Of a DNA stretch of 64,000 nucleotides, positions 45,116 through 56,697 are shown piece after piece (the stretch's first letter is position 1; each line of letters begins with the position of its first letter). A program made the position numbers and the translations under genes. The stretch comes from Dipteronia dyeriana (taxonomy: Eukaryota; Streptophyta; Magnoliopsida; Sapindales; Sapindaceae). The stretch spans positions 73,560,154-73,624,153 of the forward strand of contig CM065298.1 in assembly GCA_032871835.1 (NCBI GenBank), read 5' to 3'. Below the pieces are notes generated by a model. The model had not been told where the DNA came from. It did not search any database and saw nothing but the letters and a program-made list of their open reading frames with translations.

Positions 45116-45552
45116 GGGGAATGGGCACTAACCTTTCCCGGATTGAGAGTAGAAGTCCCGTTCTATTACGAGCTGGCTCCGGAGGGGTAGGGCCCAGGCG
45201 ATCAAATGCGGGTTGCCTAGTCTAGGGCTTGCTTGATTCCCCTCGATTGTAGAGGTTTGCCTGCTAAATAGTAATATCCTCAGCGAACAGTCGAAGGCGG
45301 ACGTTCTCCACGAAGGCCGCAGCTTGTTGGTCAAGCTCGACTTGGCTTCCCATAGGGGGATCTAAAGCCCGCACAGTGGCTGGCTGGTCTTGGACCTGGT
45401 TATGGAGCCCAGATTTTCTTCCTTTTTTTTAGACCTTTCATTTTGATACAGCGGAAGGTTGTCCTGATGCGCCTGGCTGTCCTTAGAAGGAACGAAGCCT
45501 CATGACTCAAGTAAAACAACAAATTTGTGAATATAAAGATTGTGGTGTGGGA
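45116..45552 (-). other. C1 leader
   Basis: Between primer site and gag; contains short frames with no recognised domain. The coding-strand leader near 45370-45550 shows nothing I can name. Confidence 0.45.
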
Positions 45553-45571
45553 GTTCCCACTAACGGCGCCA
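45553..45571 (-). other. Primer-binding site of C1
   Basis: The coding strand reads TGGCGCCGTTAGTGGGAAC after a 5-base spacer from the LTR. The TGGCGCCGTT start is typical of Tat/Athila gypsy elements. Confidence 0.8.
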
Positions 45572-45576
45572 GAAAG

Positions 45577-46673
45577 TGTTAACTGGAATTTTGCTCAATA
45601 TGAGAAATTCCAGCTAATACCCTCGAGACCACTACCACGGAGGTGGTGGCCGGAGTTGGTACTTTGGATACCTAACCTACTTAGATAGAAATGAAAGTTT
45701 GAATGACTACAACGAATGAGAGCTTTATTATAGAGCATTTGTGATACACAAGAATATCTCATATACACTCATAAGCTCTTTTGTACAAAGGAATGTGGTA
45801 ACTCCGTGCTTGTCGAATTGCGGATATGACGATGGCCGTGTTCTGATCACAGATTTTAGGCCCGACGTTTTTCTCCTTCTTTTTTTTTACTCTGTGTTTC
45901 CCTTTACCATGCTTGGCCTTATTTATACCTGGTCCAAGTAGGATTTTACTCACAAATATCCTGCCACAATCCTATGAATCCGTTCTCTCCTTATCTGGCG
46001 GGATCCATTATTAGGAAGTTATTGACTTCACGTTAATAATGAATGCGATGATATTGTTGACGAAGATAAGTTTGTTTCCTTTTTGGAATCAAACTCTTGA
46101 CTTACACATACGTGGAATTAATGTTGGTCATTATGTAGATATGACCCTGTGTGACATCACGACATGATTCTTCATGGAGGTCACCGATTTAGCTGCTTGT
46201 TGTCTCGTAGAGCGAGGTAGATCCATGCTTTAGTTCTGTTCTTAGAAGCCTAGGATGGAATTTCCTCGACCCTTTGGTGCTTGAGGTTTTCCTGTAAATA
46301 TTTCTGGGATATCACATGGATCTGATCCATATAGAGGCCCTCTTTCTCCTCGTATTGTGGAGAGGGTAGCGGGTTCCTGGAGAGGTTGGTGGGCTTCAAG
46401 TTTAGGCTATTAGTTAAGTTTGACCTCTGGGAGCCTTAACCTGGAGGAAGCTTGCTTTGCTTGTCCGCGATCCTCTCTTGCTTCCTTAGGAAGGTTTTGG
46501 AGCTTGGCCCTAGGAACCGAGGTTCCTGGGTTGGTGGCTTCTAGAAGCCCGGACTCCAGCATTTGCATAGGGACCCACTTGGTCGTGTCTAGCTTCATCC
46601 CTGGTAGTTCTGAAGCATATAAATCCTTCCTTACTTCTGCGGGGTAATTTTATGGCATGCCCGGTAACCTTTA
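45577..46673 (-). repeat. 5' LTR of C1, U3 end missing
   Basis: Starts TGTTAACTGGAATTTTG on the plus strand and matches 19388-20535 in order (CCACTACC.CGGAGG, GATAAGTTTGTTTCC). It breaks at about 46673 into the truncated B2 LTR, so the TGTTAATAG end is lost. Confidence 0.7.
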
Positions 46674-47087
46674 TCTAAATAAAGTATTTCATTGTTATTC
46701 AATTCAATGAACCCAGTGCACTAGATTCTTTGGCCCAAAGACACCACACCTCGATGATTTTAGACTCATCATAACACATTTGTTCCCACTCAAATACTAG
46801 CAAAAGAATCTACAACTTTAACAAGATAAAGGCGCCCAACCTTTTATCTTAAGTTGTGAATATTATTTAAGACTAACTAAAGAATTGTGTCTACCTCATA
46901 CATATCTAGATGTATGAAGAATTCTTCTTTTCTTATAGTCTTTTGACCTTATGATTATTTACTTTTGACAATTATAATAATTAAACTATAAATGCTGTAA
47001 GATTTGTTAAACTAGAAATCACTTTATTAATATGAAAAGATTGTCAAATACATTATTATACTCTTGCTATCGAGCATAATCCCAACA
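46674..47087 (-). repeat. 3' LTR of B2, truncated to 413 bp
   Basis: Only the U3 start remains: from AAATAAAGTATTTCATTG to AATCCCAACA at 47087. It is followed by the polypurine tract (AAAATAGGAGAT on the coding strand). Confidence 0.8.
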
Positions 47088-48380
47088 ATCTCCTATTTTC
47101 TCTACAACAAATGTGTTATATTTCCCATCCCCATGTTCTCTAGATGCCCATCAAAACACTTTTATGGAAAAGCCTTTATAAAGGGCTCTGCTAGATTATC
47201 TGCTGACACGATCTTGGTATTCATCACGTCACCCCTATGCATAATTTCCCTCAGAAGGTGATACTTTCTTTCAACGGGTTTCCCTCTCTTAAGACTTCTT
47301 GGTTCTCTTGAATTAGCCACTGCTACACTATTGTCACAATAGATATTGATATGCTTATTCGCATCAGGAACAACTTCCAAGTCAATCAAGAATTAGTGGA
47401 GCCTGACAGCCTCGCATTCTGTAACATACTTGGTTTCCATGGTTGAATTGGCAATACAATATTACTTGATAGTCCTTCATTTGACTGCCTCTGTTCCAAT
47501 AGTAAACCCAGATCCTAATGTTGATCTCCTGGAGTGTGAATTTGGCTGAAAATTAGAATCTGTATACCCGACGGGAATCAAATCCCCTATAGAGTATACA
47601 TGCATATAATCTATCGTTCTTCTGAGATACTTGAAAATATGCTTGACTGTTGTCCAGTGATCAGGATCAGGTTTCGATTGAAACCTGCTAACTATGCCCA
47701 TAACAAAATAAATAACTGGTCTAGTACAGAGCATTACAATCATGAGACTTCCAACTGCCGATGCATATGGAACCCTACTAGTGAATTGCTCTTCATGATC
47801 ATTCTTACAAACTTGTACCTTAGAAAGTTTGATTCCATGTCTAAAAGGTAACATACCTTTCTTGGAATCTTGCAAGGAAAGAATAGACAAGATTTTATGT
47901 ATGTATGAAGCTTAGGATAATGCAATCATTCTATTCTTTCTATCCCTTATGATTTGGATACCTAAAATATAACTTGCTTCTCCTAAGTCCTTCATATAAA
48001 ATTGTTTTGCTAACCATTCTTTTACTAATGTCAATACACCTACATCATTTCGGATGAGTAGTATATCATCAACGTAAAGAACTAGGAAAACTAACTTGTC
48101 GCCTTTAATCCTTTTGTATACACAAGGTTCATCAAGGTTTTAGATAAATCCAAAAAAATTCACGGTTTGATCAAACCTTATGTTCCAAGATCTGGATGTT
48201 TGCTTCAATCCATATATGGATCTTTGCAACTTGCATACCCTTTCCTCTTGGCCTTTTTCAATGAATCCTTCTGGTTGCATCATGTAGATGCTTTCGTCAA
48301 GACTTCCATTAAGGAAAGTTGTCTTGACGTCCATTTTCCAAATGTCAAAGGTAGGTTTCATCTTTTGATAATTTTACTCT
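47088..48380 (-). pseudogene. B2 RT C-terminal half and RNase H
   Basis: Begins right after the deletion with DIWKMDVKTTFLNGSLDES (48340-48290), continues through LQRSIYGLKQTSRSW, the catalytic YVDDILLI (about 48055-48080) and, in RNase H, YTDSNFQPNSHSRRSTLGS (47510-47570), YCDNSVAVANS (47310-47345) and KYHLLREIMHRGDV (47230-47270). Several stops and frame changes are present. Confidence 0.8.
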
Positions 48381-48760
48381 TTTATGATTTGGTTCCGTTC
48401 ATTCCGTGTCTAACAAGTGAGATATTTCCATGCAAATAGAATAAACCGTTTTCTAGTGTACCTTTACAAACAAATTTGTTGTTCTTACTAAGAATAAAAC
48501 TTTTATTAAAAGTAACCGAATATCCAAATGTATTTAGACAAGAGACCGAAATTAAATTCCTCTTGAATTGTGGTACATAATAAACATTTATTAAAACTAA
48601 ATTCCTATTAGAATCAAAATTGATTCTAATATCTCCCACTACACTAGTAGACACCAACACTCCTTTTCCTAAATGCAAGTTGAATTCATTCTTATTCGGT
48701 CTATTCCTTTGACCCTTTTCATCATAAAAGAAACAATTTCCTTTGATCTTGGTTACTTTC
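48381..48760 (-). pseudogene. B2 protease remnant
   Basis: Frame 48678-48382 starts at MHLGKGVLVSTSVVGDIRIN and runs to KGTLENGLFYLHGNIS. The DSG active-site segment upstream is missing, as in B3. It ends at the deletion that fuses it to RT. Confidence 0.75.
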
Positions 48761-48780
48761 TTGGTCTCCTTCTAAGAAGG

Positions 48781-49480
48781 CTAAAGTTGCTTTTTCTTCT
48801 GTTGTCTCTTGACCTTCTTACGGGTCTTTAACAGTAGCAACTTACCAAGCATATTAATCTCTTGACCCTTACCTTTCACAAGGATTGTTTCCACACTTTG
48901 AACATCTTGCATCAGGTCTTGCAAGGTGTATTCCTTATTATTCAAGGTGTAGTCCAACTTGAATTGATCAAAGGAATCCGATAATGAGTTGACAATCATG
49001 TCAATTTTAGTCTCACCATCTATCTCAGCACCATTCAGTTCAGCAATGTTAAGATGTGCTATGACTTTTATCATGTGATCTTTCACACCCTGTCCAGGTT
49101 TCGTCCTAAGATTCATAAAAGCAATCACTACCTCTCTATCTTAGTCATCCTAGAACTCATAGCAAACATCTCTTCTAGAGACATCATTATATCAGAGCAG
49201 TCTTCATTCCTTCATGTTGCTATTGCAACACGTCGGAGATGATGGCCATAATGTAACGTACATTTAGCCATCTCATCTGAAGAATTCCACTACTGATACT
49301 CATCATTTTGCTCTTGAGTTAGATTCATTTGTTTGGTGGTTTAGGAATAGATAGAACGATCTTATGGTTTTTCAACTTACAACAACCCAATTTTCCTTTT
49401 TCCATGTGATATAATTATCATCAGTTAAAGTATTATCTTTTAGGAATTTGATTAGGGATAGGGTCATGATTTATTTATAT
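48781..49480 (-). pseudogene. B2 gag
   Basis: Frame 49128-48781 encodes FMNLRTKPGQGVKDHMIKVI, ETKIDMIVNSLSDSFDQFKL and a basic tail. Upstream to about 49475 the N-terminal half can be followed through shifts (DNTLTDDNYITWK-like start, QEQNDEYQ, MAKCTLHYGHHLR). The zinc knuckle is largely lost near 48720-48760. This copy keeps the gag N-terminal half that B1 lacks. Confidence 0.7.
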
Positions 49481-50668
49481 TAACAAAAATTATATAAGTA
49501 AATAATCATGATATAACACTTTTGAATACTTATCTTGAATTATAAATAAAATAATTCTATCGTAAAATTCAACAGTGATCCAACAGCCATAAATGTCACG
49601 CCTCTTCGGGGAGTTCGCACTATTTACTAGTTGGACTAGGTCCCACCTAATTGTTAACATAACAACCAACGTTTTCAATTTTAGCCTTACAATTTTATGA
49701 ACAAGAACTCTTTAGAGGATATTAATAAAATTACATTGAATGTGTTACAAAGTTATCGACCTTCAATATAATCCCTCACGAATATCCCTCATTTGGGAGT
49801 AGATATCGTTTGGGCTAATTGTCTAGTCTATCATTGTAAGGAAGTATCTCGCTAAATTCCATTCATGAATACTCCTTGGGAGGTTATTACACGAAACATA
49901 AAGCTCAACTAAACTTGGAGGCCGTAGGTGTTCCAAAACACCTTCTCCCACTCAATTATTTAAGGCGTGTGATTGAATTCTAAAGAATGATTTACCAAGT
50001 TATCTAGATGCCAATTTAGATACCTAAACCATTCTATGCATGTTCATACCAAAAGAGATATTTGAGTGGCACTCATATTCTATATGACATTTTACCAAAC
50101 AATGACAAACATTGCAATATTTACAAAAAATATAAATAGCAACAATTTGGTCCATTCCAGAAAAGCAAGTAAATTACATGTCTTGGAATACAAAAACTTC
50201 TTTCTTGGCGAACAAGTCTTCACGTGACATTCGTCGTTTGGACTCTCTCGGCTGCCTCCACACCCTTGGCCCTTACCCATGGGCATGCACACGCCACAAA
50301 CCCATAAAGGGCTTCCATGCGCAGCCCACGGCTTCCATAGGGCTGCCGTGCACAACCCATGCCATAACAAATGTGGCCGAGTGCTCTTCGCACGCACGTT
50401 TGTTGCTATGGCTCGCACGATCCCAAACTTGTTCCGGTTGCTTCCAATTCTTCAAACCTTTGAGTCTTCGATACTTGAATGTGTTACAGAAGAATTTAAA
50501 TAATAAAATACTGCAGTTTTTTTTAATTACAACAACAAAAATTAAAAAAAAAAACTTAGCAACTACCAAGAAGAAAATTACGGCGATGATAGACCACCCT
50601 TCTTGTTACAATCCCAAAACAAAATTACATTGAAATTCTATGACCAAAATTGAGCAATAACAAACCAC

Positions 50669-50703
<35 letters not shown>

Positions 50704-50828
50704 ATACATTCCAATGTAAATATATAAGTGAACGCCTAGAGTTTCATCACTTTCTAAAACATGCATATATACAATAAAAAGAAAAAGATTCATGAACACA
50801 TATATCAATTAATCAATGGTACAACCAA
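49481..50828 (-). other. B2 leader
   Basis: Untranslated leader of about 1.35 kb. It holds the GC-rich island with CATGGG words at 50220-50420, matching 12880-13040 of B1, a TA run at 50672-50702, and AT-rich sequence homologous to 29743-29980. No gene is supported; the frames at 50092-50633 are translations of the island. Confidence 0.6.
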
Positions 50829-50843
50829 TCTCTGATACCAATT
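50829..50843 (-). other. Primer-binding site of B2
   Basis: The coding strand reads ATTGGTATCAGAGA next to the LTR, the tRNA-Met complement also found at 12423 in B1. Confidence 0.85.
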
Positions 50844-53060
50844 ATAGGAAAAAAAACAGTTCAAAATGCAAAAAAAACGTGAGAAAAAAGAAAATTAGGG
50901 TTTGTGTATAAATAAAAAATTTCCCTTTTAATAACAAGAACCTTAACCATAGATTAATTGATGTATAAAAAAATATCGTACCTTTTTTTTCTTGACGATT
51001 GAACTAGCGTTGAATTGAATCCGCAAGATCTTCCAATCCAATCACGAACGTGAATCACCTAGGAGTGTGGGCTCCCTTTCTTTAAATTGTATACCTGAGG
51101 ATGGAAACAAACAAAATCTTCTTCTTTGTTAGTCACAATAATCCTCCAAGAAAAAAAACTAGAACATCCGGTCACTTGTGAATTATCAATCAATTTGATT
51201 GAAACTCACGTGAACCTTGATTCCATGTTGTACATAAAACCCTTTTGATGAAAAAGATACTAGTGTACTAGCGAAAACAAAAAACGTTCTCTCTTTTCTC
51301 TATGTTTGGCCGAATTCTTCACACCATAAGTTGGACGAAGTTTTTTTTTTATAACAATAAAAAACAACTTCTCACCCCAAAATTTTATTTTTGGTCGAAT
51401 TTAATAGGTATTATATATAGGAGACTAAATCCTCTCTTAAGAAAGATTTACTTGGTGGTTAAGAATCCTATCCTTAGGTGGATTTACTTGGTGGTTAAGA
51501 ATCCTTTTCCAAAAGGAATCCTTTTCCAAAAGAAATTCTTTCCTACACCAAGACTCCTAATCCAACTCAATAGTGTATTTGTAACCATATTAAAGACTTC
51601 CTAATTTGATTAGATAAATAATTCCTTTTATTTATCTACTTATCAAATATAGTCTTTAATATTAATTATACTATCAACAATAGTATAATTTTTAGGAGAC
51701 CATCTCCTACTAGGAAAAAGATTTTGACTTTTAATTAAATAAATAATTAATCAACAAATTAATGAATTTCCATTTAATTAAATAATAAAATAAAAATAAA
51801 ATAATTAAGCTATTCTAAATAGCCTTGCCGCCCAACACATTTATATGGGCCATATATTATTTTTCTTATTTTATTAAATCCATTGGACCTTAATAAAAAG
51901 TCCACATGTGAACTAGACCTATTCTTACAACAAGAAACAAGTTCAGATGCCTTAATACAATTCTAAATGGACCCTTAAATTGGTCCGGTAGAATATATCA
52001 AGTGATCCATGCAAGTTTGTGTGGATTGGGGATCTTGGCGGGCTATCTAAATTTAAGCTCCAATAGACACAACCCAATCACAATCAAGAAATGATTCACT
52101 TAGGTCCGATCTATTTAATTTTAGTTCATTCCACTAAAGAACTAAAATTGAACTCTTAAATAAAGATAGAATAAGTCGATGTTACTCATTCATACCCTAG
52201 GCAACCTTAATGGAGAAAGTGTATCCTCGTGAAGAATATCAGTAATCGCAAAGAGCCCATAGACCGCCTATAGCTCTCCAAGTTACCATATTTAATCATA
52301 CGACCACATTTTGAACTTGGATATTTTGACTTGTCTAGAAACCATGTTTCAATAGACACTATTGAAAATTTAACGTCAAGATTTAATATCCAATACCTCA
52401 AAACATCCATATGATGATATTCTACTCTCATTTCATAAATGGAGCCACGATATCCATATCTATAAATGAAGTCCTCTATCGATTAACAAATGAATACCAC
52501 CTAACTACCGAGGATAGACTATGCTATATAATCGTACTCATTGATAGCTCAAATGATAACACTTGCAACCATAAGTCCATCGATTATCTCAGGATTGAGA
52601 TGGACTCTCCGATTGTCTTTGAATGAAAACGTTTATACATTGACGGTTCTAGATAAAGTATTTCATTGTGATCCAACTCAATGCACCCAGTGCACTAGAT
52701 TCTTTTGCCCAAAAACACCACACTTTGATGATTTAAGACTCATCATAACACATTTGATCCCACTCAAATGCTAGCAAAAGAATCTACAACTTTAACAAGA
52801 TAAATGTGCCCAATCTTTTATCTTAAGTTGTGAATATTATTCAAGACTAACTAAAGAATTGTGTCTACCTCATACATATCTAGATGTATGAAGAATTCTT
52901 CTTTTCTCATAGTCTTTTGACCTTATAATTATTAACTTTTGAAATTATATTAATTAAACTATAAATTCTATAAGATTTGTTAAACTAGAAATCAATTTAT
53001 TAATATGAAAAGATTGTCAAATACATTATTACACTATTACTATCGAGCATAATCCCAACA
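50843..53060 (-). repeat. 5' LTR of B2
   Basis: About 2.2 kb, ending AATCCCAACA at 53060 (TGTTGGGATT on the coding strand) and starting TATAGG at the primer site, where TG has become TA. Homologous in order with 41674-43920. The outer flank TTCCT belongs to C2. Confidence 0.85.
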
Positions 53061-53061
53061 T

Positions 53062-54300
53062 TCCTGTTGTTTCTGCTCCTCCATCTATATCCCTGACTCC
53101 TCGATCCTCAGGAGGCCTTGATGTTGGTGTTTCAGAGGTTCCTTCTGTTTGCTTTCAACATCAGCCAAGCTTTATTTGTCAAGACGAAGTCTTAAAGCAA
53201 TTTGTTGCTTCTTTCCTAGGTAGTGGCCTCTCTCGGATGGCTTCAACGCCCACTAACATTTTGCTTACCAAGAGATCTTCTCTCTTGGTTAAGGTAACTA
53301 TCTTCTTTTACCATTACCTGTGGTTGCCAGCTTGATCGGTTTATAAATTTAGCTTCACATCTTGCGGGCTTTCAAATTCAACGTGGCTATGGGCCACCAG
53401 GTGGCTTCTCTTCGTGACCGTGCAGGAAAGGCTGAGGCTGAAGCTGAGAGGGCTATGGGATCACTTGTGTGGGCTTAAACTCTTTTGCAGAAGATGCCCT
53501 CCAGCTAGAGGGAGACGGAGAAAGAGTTGACCAAGCTTCAGTGTGACTACGAGAGGCTAAGGCGATCCTTTGACTAAGAGACCCTCAAATCTGAACTCCG
53601 AGCCAAGTAGAGGGTTACCTAGAAAGAAGAGGCCAATACACTGGATACTGAAAACCAGGATCAGCATGCTCAGGTGGCCAAGCTACAGGACGAGGTGGAT
53701 GCCTCTTTCAGTGATAGATACTTTTACATCTCCTACCAAGACTTAAAAGCTCTCCATTATCCATTCGATCTGTCTATCATCGCCAACTAGGACAAATAGA
53801 AGATTATGGCTAAGGTCATAGAGATGTCTCTTCTTACTGGTGATGGAGCGGTCCTTCGAGCCCAGTTGAAGCTGGGAAACAAACGGCTGAACTAGATCTT
53901 CCTCTCACTCTTACAGTCTTTCCACACTCTGGACCAGGGGAGTCTTCTGGTGGGGTCCAGCCTGTGCAGCCCGAAAGAGGTCATCTTGAAGCCTTGGAGA
54001 ACGCCAAAGATCGCTCTGAAGAGCTTGCTAGAGTAGAGGTGGGGGTTAAACAGATGGGATCGGGAGGTAGCTGCTACCACCCAGGATATGGTCAGTCCTC
54101 CAGAAGTTATGGTTGGGGTAAGTGAAATCCTGGAGGAGGATTTGGCCGAGCAGCGGGCAAATGAATAGCCTTAGGAAGAAGGACCAGCTAGAGGGAACAA
54201 TCAAGTTGATCAACAGCAGGACGGAGGGTAGGTAGGCAAACAGAGATCAACAAGATGGAAATACGGTGGGAGGAAACCAAGAGGAGGTCGAAGTTTGATA
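53062..54300 (+). pseudogene. Antisense accessory ORF of C2, coiled-coil protein
   Basis: Plus-strand coding remnant opposite in sense to C2 pol. The first exon-like part (53063-53293) encodes VCFQHQPSFICQDEVLKQFV and ILLTKRSSLLVK. A GT...AG stretch at 53294-53352 can be removed with the frame kept, joining to LHILRAFKFNVAMGHQVASL. A Glu/Lys/Ala-rich coiled coil follows (RDRAGKAEAEAERA; KEEANTLDTENQDQHAQVAK) and then YISYQDLKALHYPFDLSI. Stops occur at about 53478, 53502, 53575, 53610 and 53790. It resembles the C-terminal part of putative gypsy-type transposon proteins. Grande-type Tat elements are known to carry an antisense gene at this place. Function is unknown. Confidence 0.6.
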
Positions 54301-55432
54301 TGATCCCTTTAACTATCTATCTCGATTACCCGAAAATAGGGGTGGGCACCTTACTTCACTCATGACTAGTTTCATCAATTTTCTCTATCAATATTTTTTT
54401 TTACGTTGCCCTGAACCAGAGGTTGGGCACCCTACTTGATGTAAGCCTTGTGAGAGGATAGGCTCCCATTGTTGTCTGATGTAGGCCGCCGAGGGGATTG
54501 GCTCCCTTATCATCTATGTGAGTTGGCTCCCTTTTTTTTTCTCTTGCATGCTTTAATTGATTATCAATCATGAATTTATACCAAGGTTTGGCTCTTCTCA
54601 CTTTACTTTTGACCTCGACCTAAAACGCAACCCTTAACATAATCATGGCTTAATTAAGCCTGGCAATTAATGACATTTAACATGTTGAGTCCAGGTTGAC
54701 TATTGTCGACCTTGCCTGCACCTTAAACTGGATGTGTTTCAACCAAGCTTTCACAGTAGGCTCCCATAACTGTGTCCTTGTAAAGTTGAAAAAGAAAAAT
54801 GGAGGACAAATAGATTAACAGTATTCCATTGTGGTATATGTTGGACCCTAGAAGGATATTTCTTTGTCAGATTTCTAGCTCAGACACTTTAAGCTAAATT
54901 CATTCTAAAAATTTTGGGTGTCTCTTTACCTCTTTTCAGGGATATGAGGGACCCTTCTATAGAGACCTTGGTTTGGCAGGCTTATGCTTATCTAGGCTTT
55001 GATTCCTGTATGCTAGGTGGTAGCCCAACCAAGGCAATAGGAAGGCTATCTAGCTATTCTGGTCTCGAGATCTGGATCGTAACTATGCTCTTACACTCAG
55101 ACAATTCTCGGGGGTGGTAGCCCGACCAAGGCATCAAGAAAGCTATCTAGTTGTCCTAGTCTTGAGATCTGGATAGCAACTATGCTCTTACACTTAGACC
55201 CTTCTTGGTAGGGGGTGATGCCCGGCCAAGGCATCAAGAAAGCTATCTAGCTTTCCTTGGCTCATGATGATCATGGTGAATTTATTCTTGGAGAATACAA
55301 TCGAAGATGGAGAAATTAATGGCATACTTTATTGATGATCAAGATGAAGTATATTGTTGTTTGAGAAACTTTATTATAACCTAAATGGAGGTAGTCTGCT
55401 AAGGAGTCCCCTGCCTAAGAATAAAACTTCCT
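54301..55432. other. C2 3' region with 97-bp tandem repeats
   Basis: No gene seen. Three units of about 97 bp at 55016-55264 share GCCCGACCAAGGCATCAAGAAAGC, CTATCTAG and GAGATCTGGAT..CAACTATGCTCTTACAC. Earlier, at 54420-54530, GGGCACC and GGCTCCC words recur. It lies between the integrase end and the antisense ORF. Confidence 0.6.
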
Positions 55433-56697
55433 CTAATTCTCAGCATTCCAGGTGTGGTCGATGGATCTACCATCCATGTCTTTAAGCTTGTATGCCTCAT
55501 TGCGAACCAGTACCTTCACTAAGAATGGCCCTTCCAAATTGGGTCCTAAGACCCCATCCGACCTTAACCGGGTATTCTGGGTCACCTTAATGAGAACCAA
55601 GTTCCCTTCCATAAAGTTCATGGTTCTAACCTTTTTGTTGAAATACCTAGCGATCTTGCTTCGGTAAATTGTTGCTTTCTCAGCTGGCTGATCTTGTTTC
55701 TCTTCTAAGAGGTCTAGACTGGCTTGGAGCATGACCTCGTTGCTCTCTAGTTCAAAGTGTTGTACCCTAAACGAGATCAGTTTATGGTCAATGGGAAGGA
55801 ATGCTTCAACCCCGAAGGCCAGAGAGTAGGGTGTTTCTTCGGAAGTTGTTATTTTTGTGGCTCGATATGCCTAGAGAACCTTAGGGAGCTCCTCGACCCA
55901 CTTGTCTTTCTTCTGTTGTAACTTCTTCTTCAATAACTTCTTGATGGTCTTGTTAGTATATTCGACTAGCCCATTAGTCTAAGGGTGATCTAATTAAGCG
56001 AGCCTAAGGTCGATTCCCAAGCCTTCGCTGAAGTCTCTAAATCGGGCATTGTCAAATTATTTACCAAGGTCGGCTATTATGATGAGTGGAGTTTCAAACC
56101 TGCAAACCATATTGGTTTTGATGAACTTTGTTGTATTCTCTTCTAAAATCTGGGAGATAGGTCTTGCTTTGACCTATCTTGTGAGATAATCAATTGCAAC
56201 AATAGCGTGCTTAGCCTGTCCGAGAGTGGTAGGAAGTGGACCAATCAAGTTGACCCCTCACATGGTAAATGAGTAGGGTGAACTGATTGATGATAGCAAC
56301 TTTGGTGGTAAGTGGCTCAAGTTTGAGGTCCACTAGCACGGTTCATAGGATTGCACAAACATCTTTGCGTCATGGTGAATTTTTGGCAAACAATACCCCA
56401 TACGAAGTACTTGATATGTTAAAGCCTCCTCACCATTGTGATTCCCGCAGTCTCTAGAATGGACCTCTCTTAATGCCCAACTGGCATCGTTCAGATGCAT
56501 ACATCAAAGCAAAGGAAGGGATTTGCCCCTCTTGTAGAGGTATCCTCAGACAATACCGGATGGACAACCTCTTGATTTTTCGGGCTTGGTCAGAATCTTC
56601 GAGAAGCTTTCCTTCTTGGAGGTAGAAAGATATCGGGTCCATCCAATAAGGTACTCGTTCAACGAGGCAGATTTCATTTACTCTCCTAGGTAGGTCT
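55433..56697 (-). pseudogene. C2 gypsy integrase
   Basis: Read leftward: a linker with PYWMDPISFYLQEGKLLEDS and the zinc-domain region (about 56450-56650). The core at about 56260 reads GVNLIGPLP, where the first catalytic aspartate is asparagine; the second is in IIADLGKQFDNARF (about 56050) and the glutamate in NGLVEYTNKTI (about 55960). The C-terminal frame 55732-55433 encodes KVRTMNFMEGNLVLIKV and GVLGPNLEGPFLVKVLV, typical of the gypsy integrase C-terminus; no chromodomain is seen. Several stops lie in the core. Confidence 0.8.

Larger units (their letters stand above)
46674..53060 (-). mobile_element. Copia element B2 with internal deletions
   Basis: A minus-strand B copy: 5' LTR 50843-53060, primer site 50829-50843, leader and gag 48781-50828, protease 48381-48760, then directly RT C-terminal half/RNase H 47088-48380, and 413 bp of 3' LTR (46674-47087). 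Integrase and the first half of RT are deleted at about 48365-48385. The left LTR is truncated, so no TSD is readable. Confidence 0.85.
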
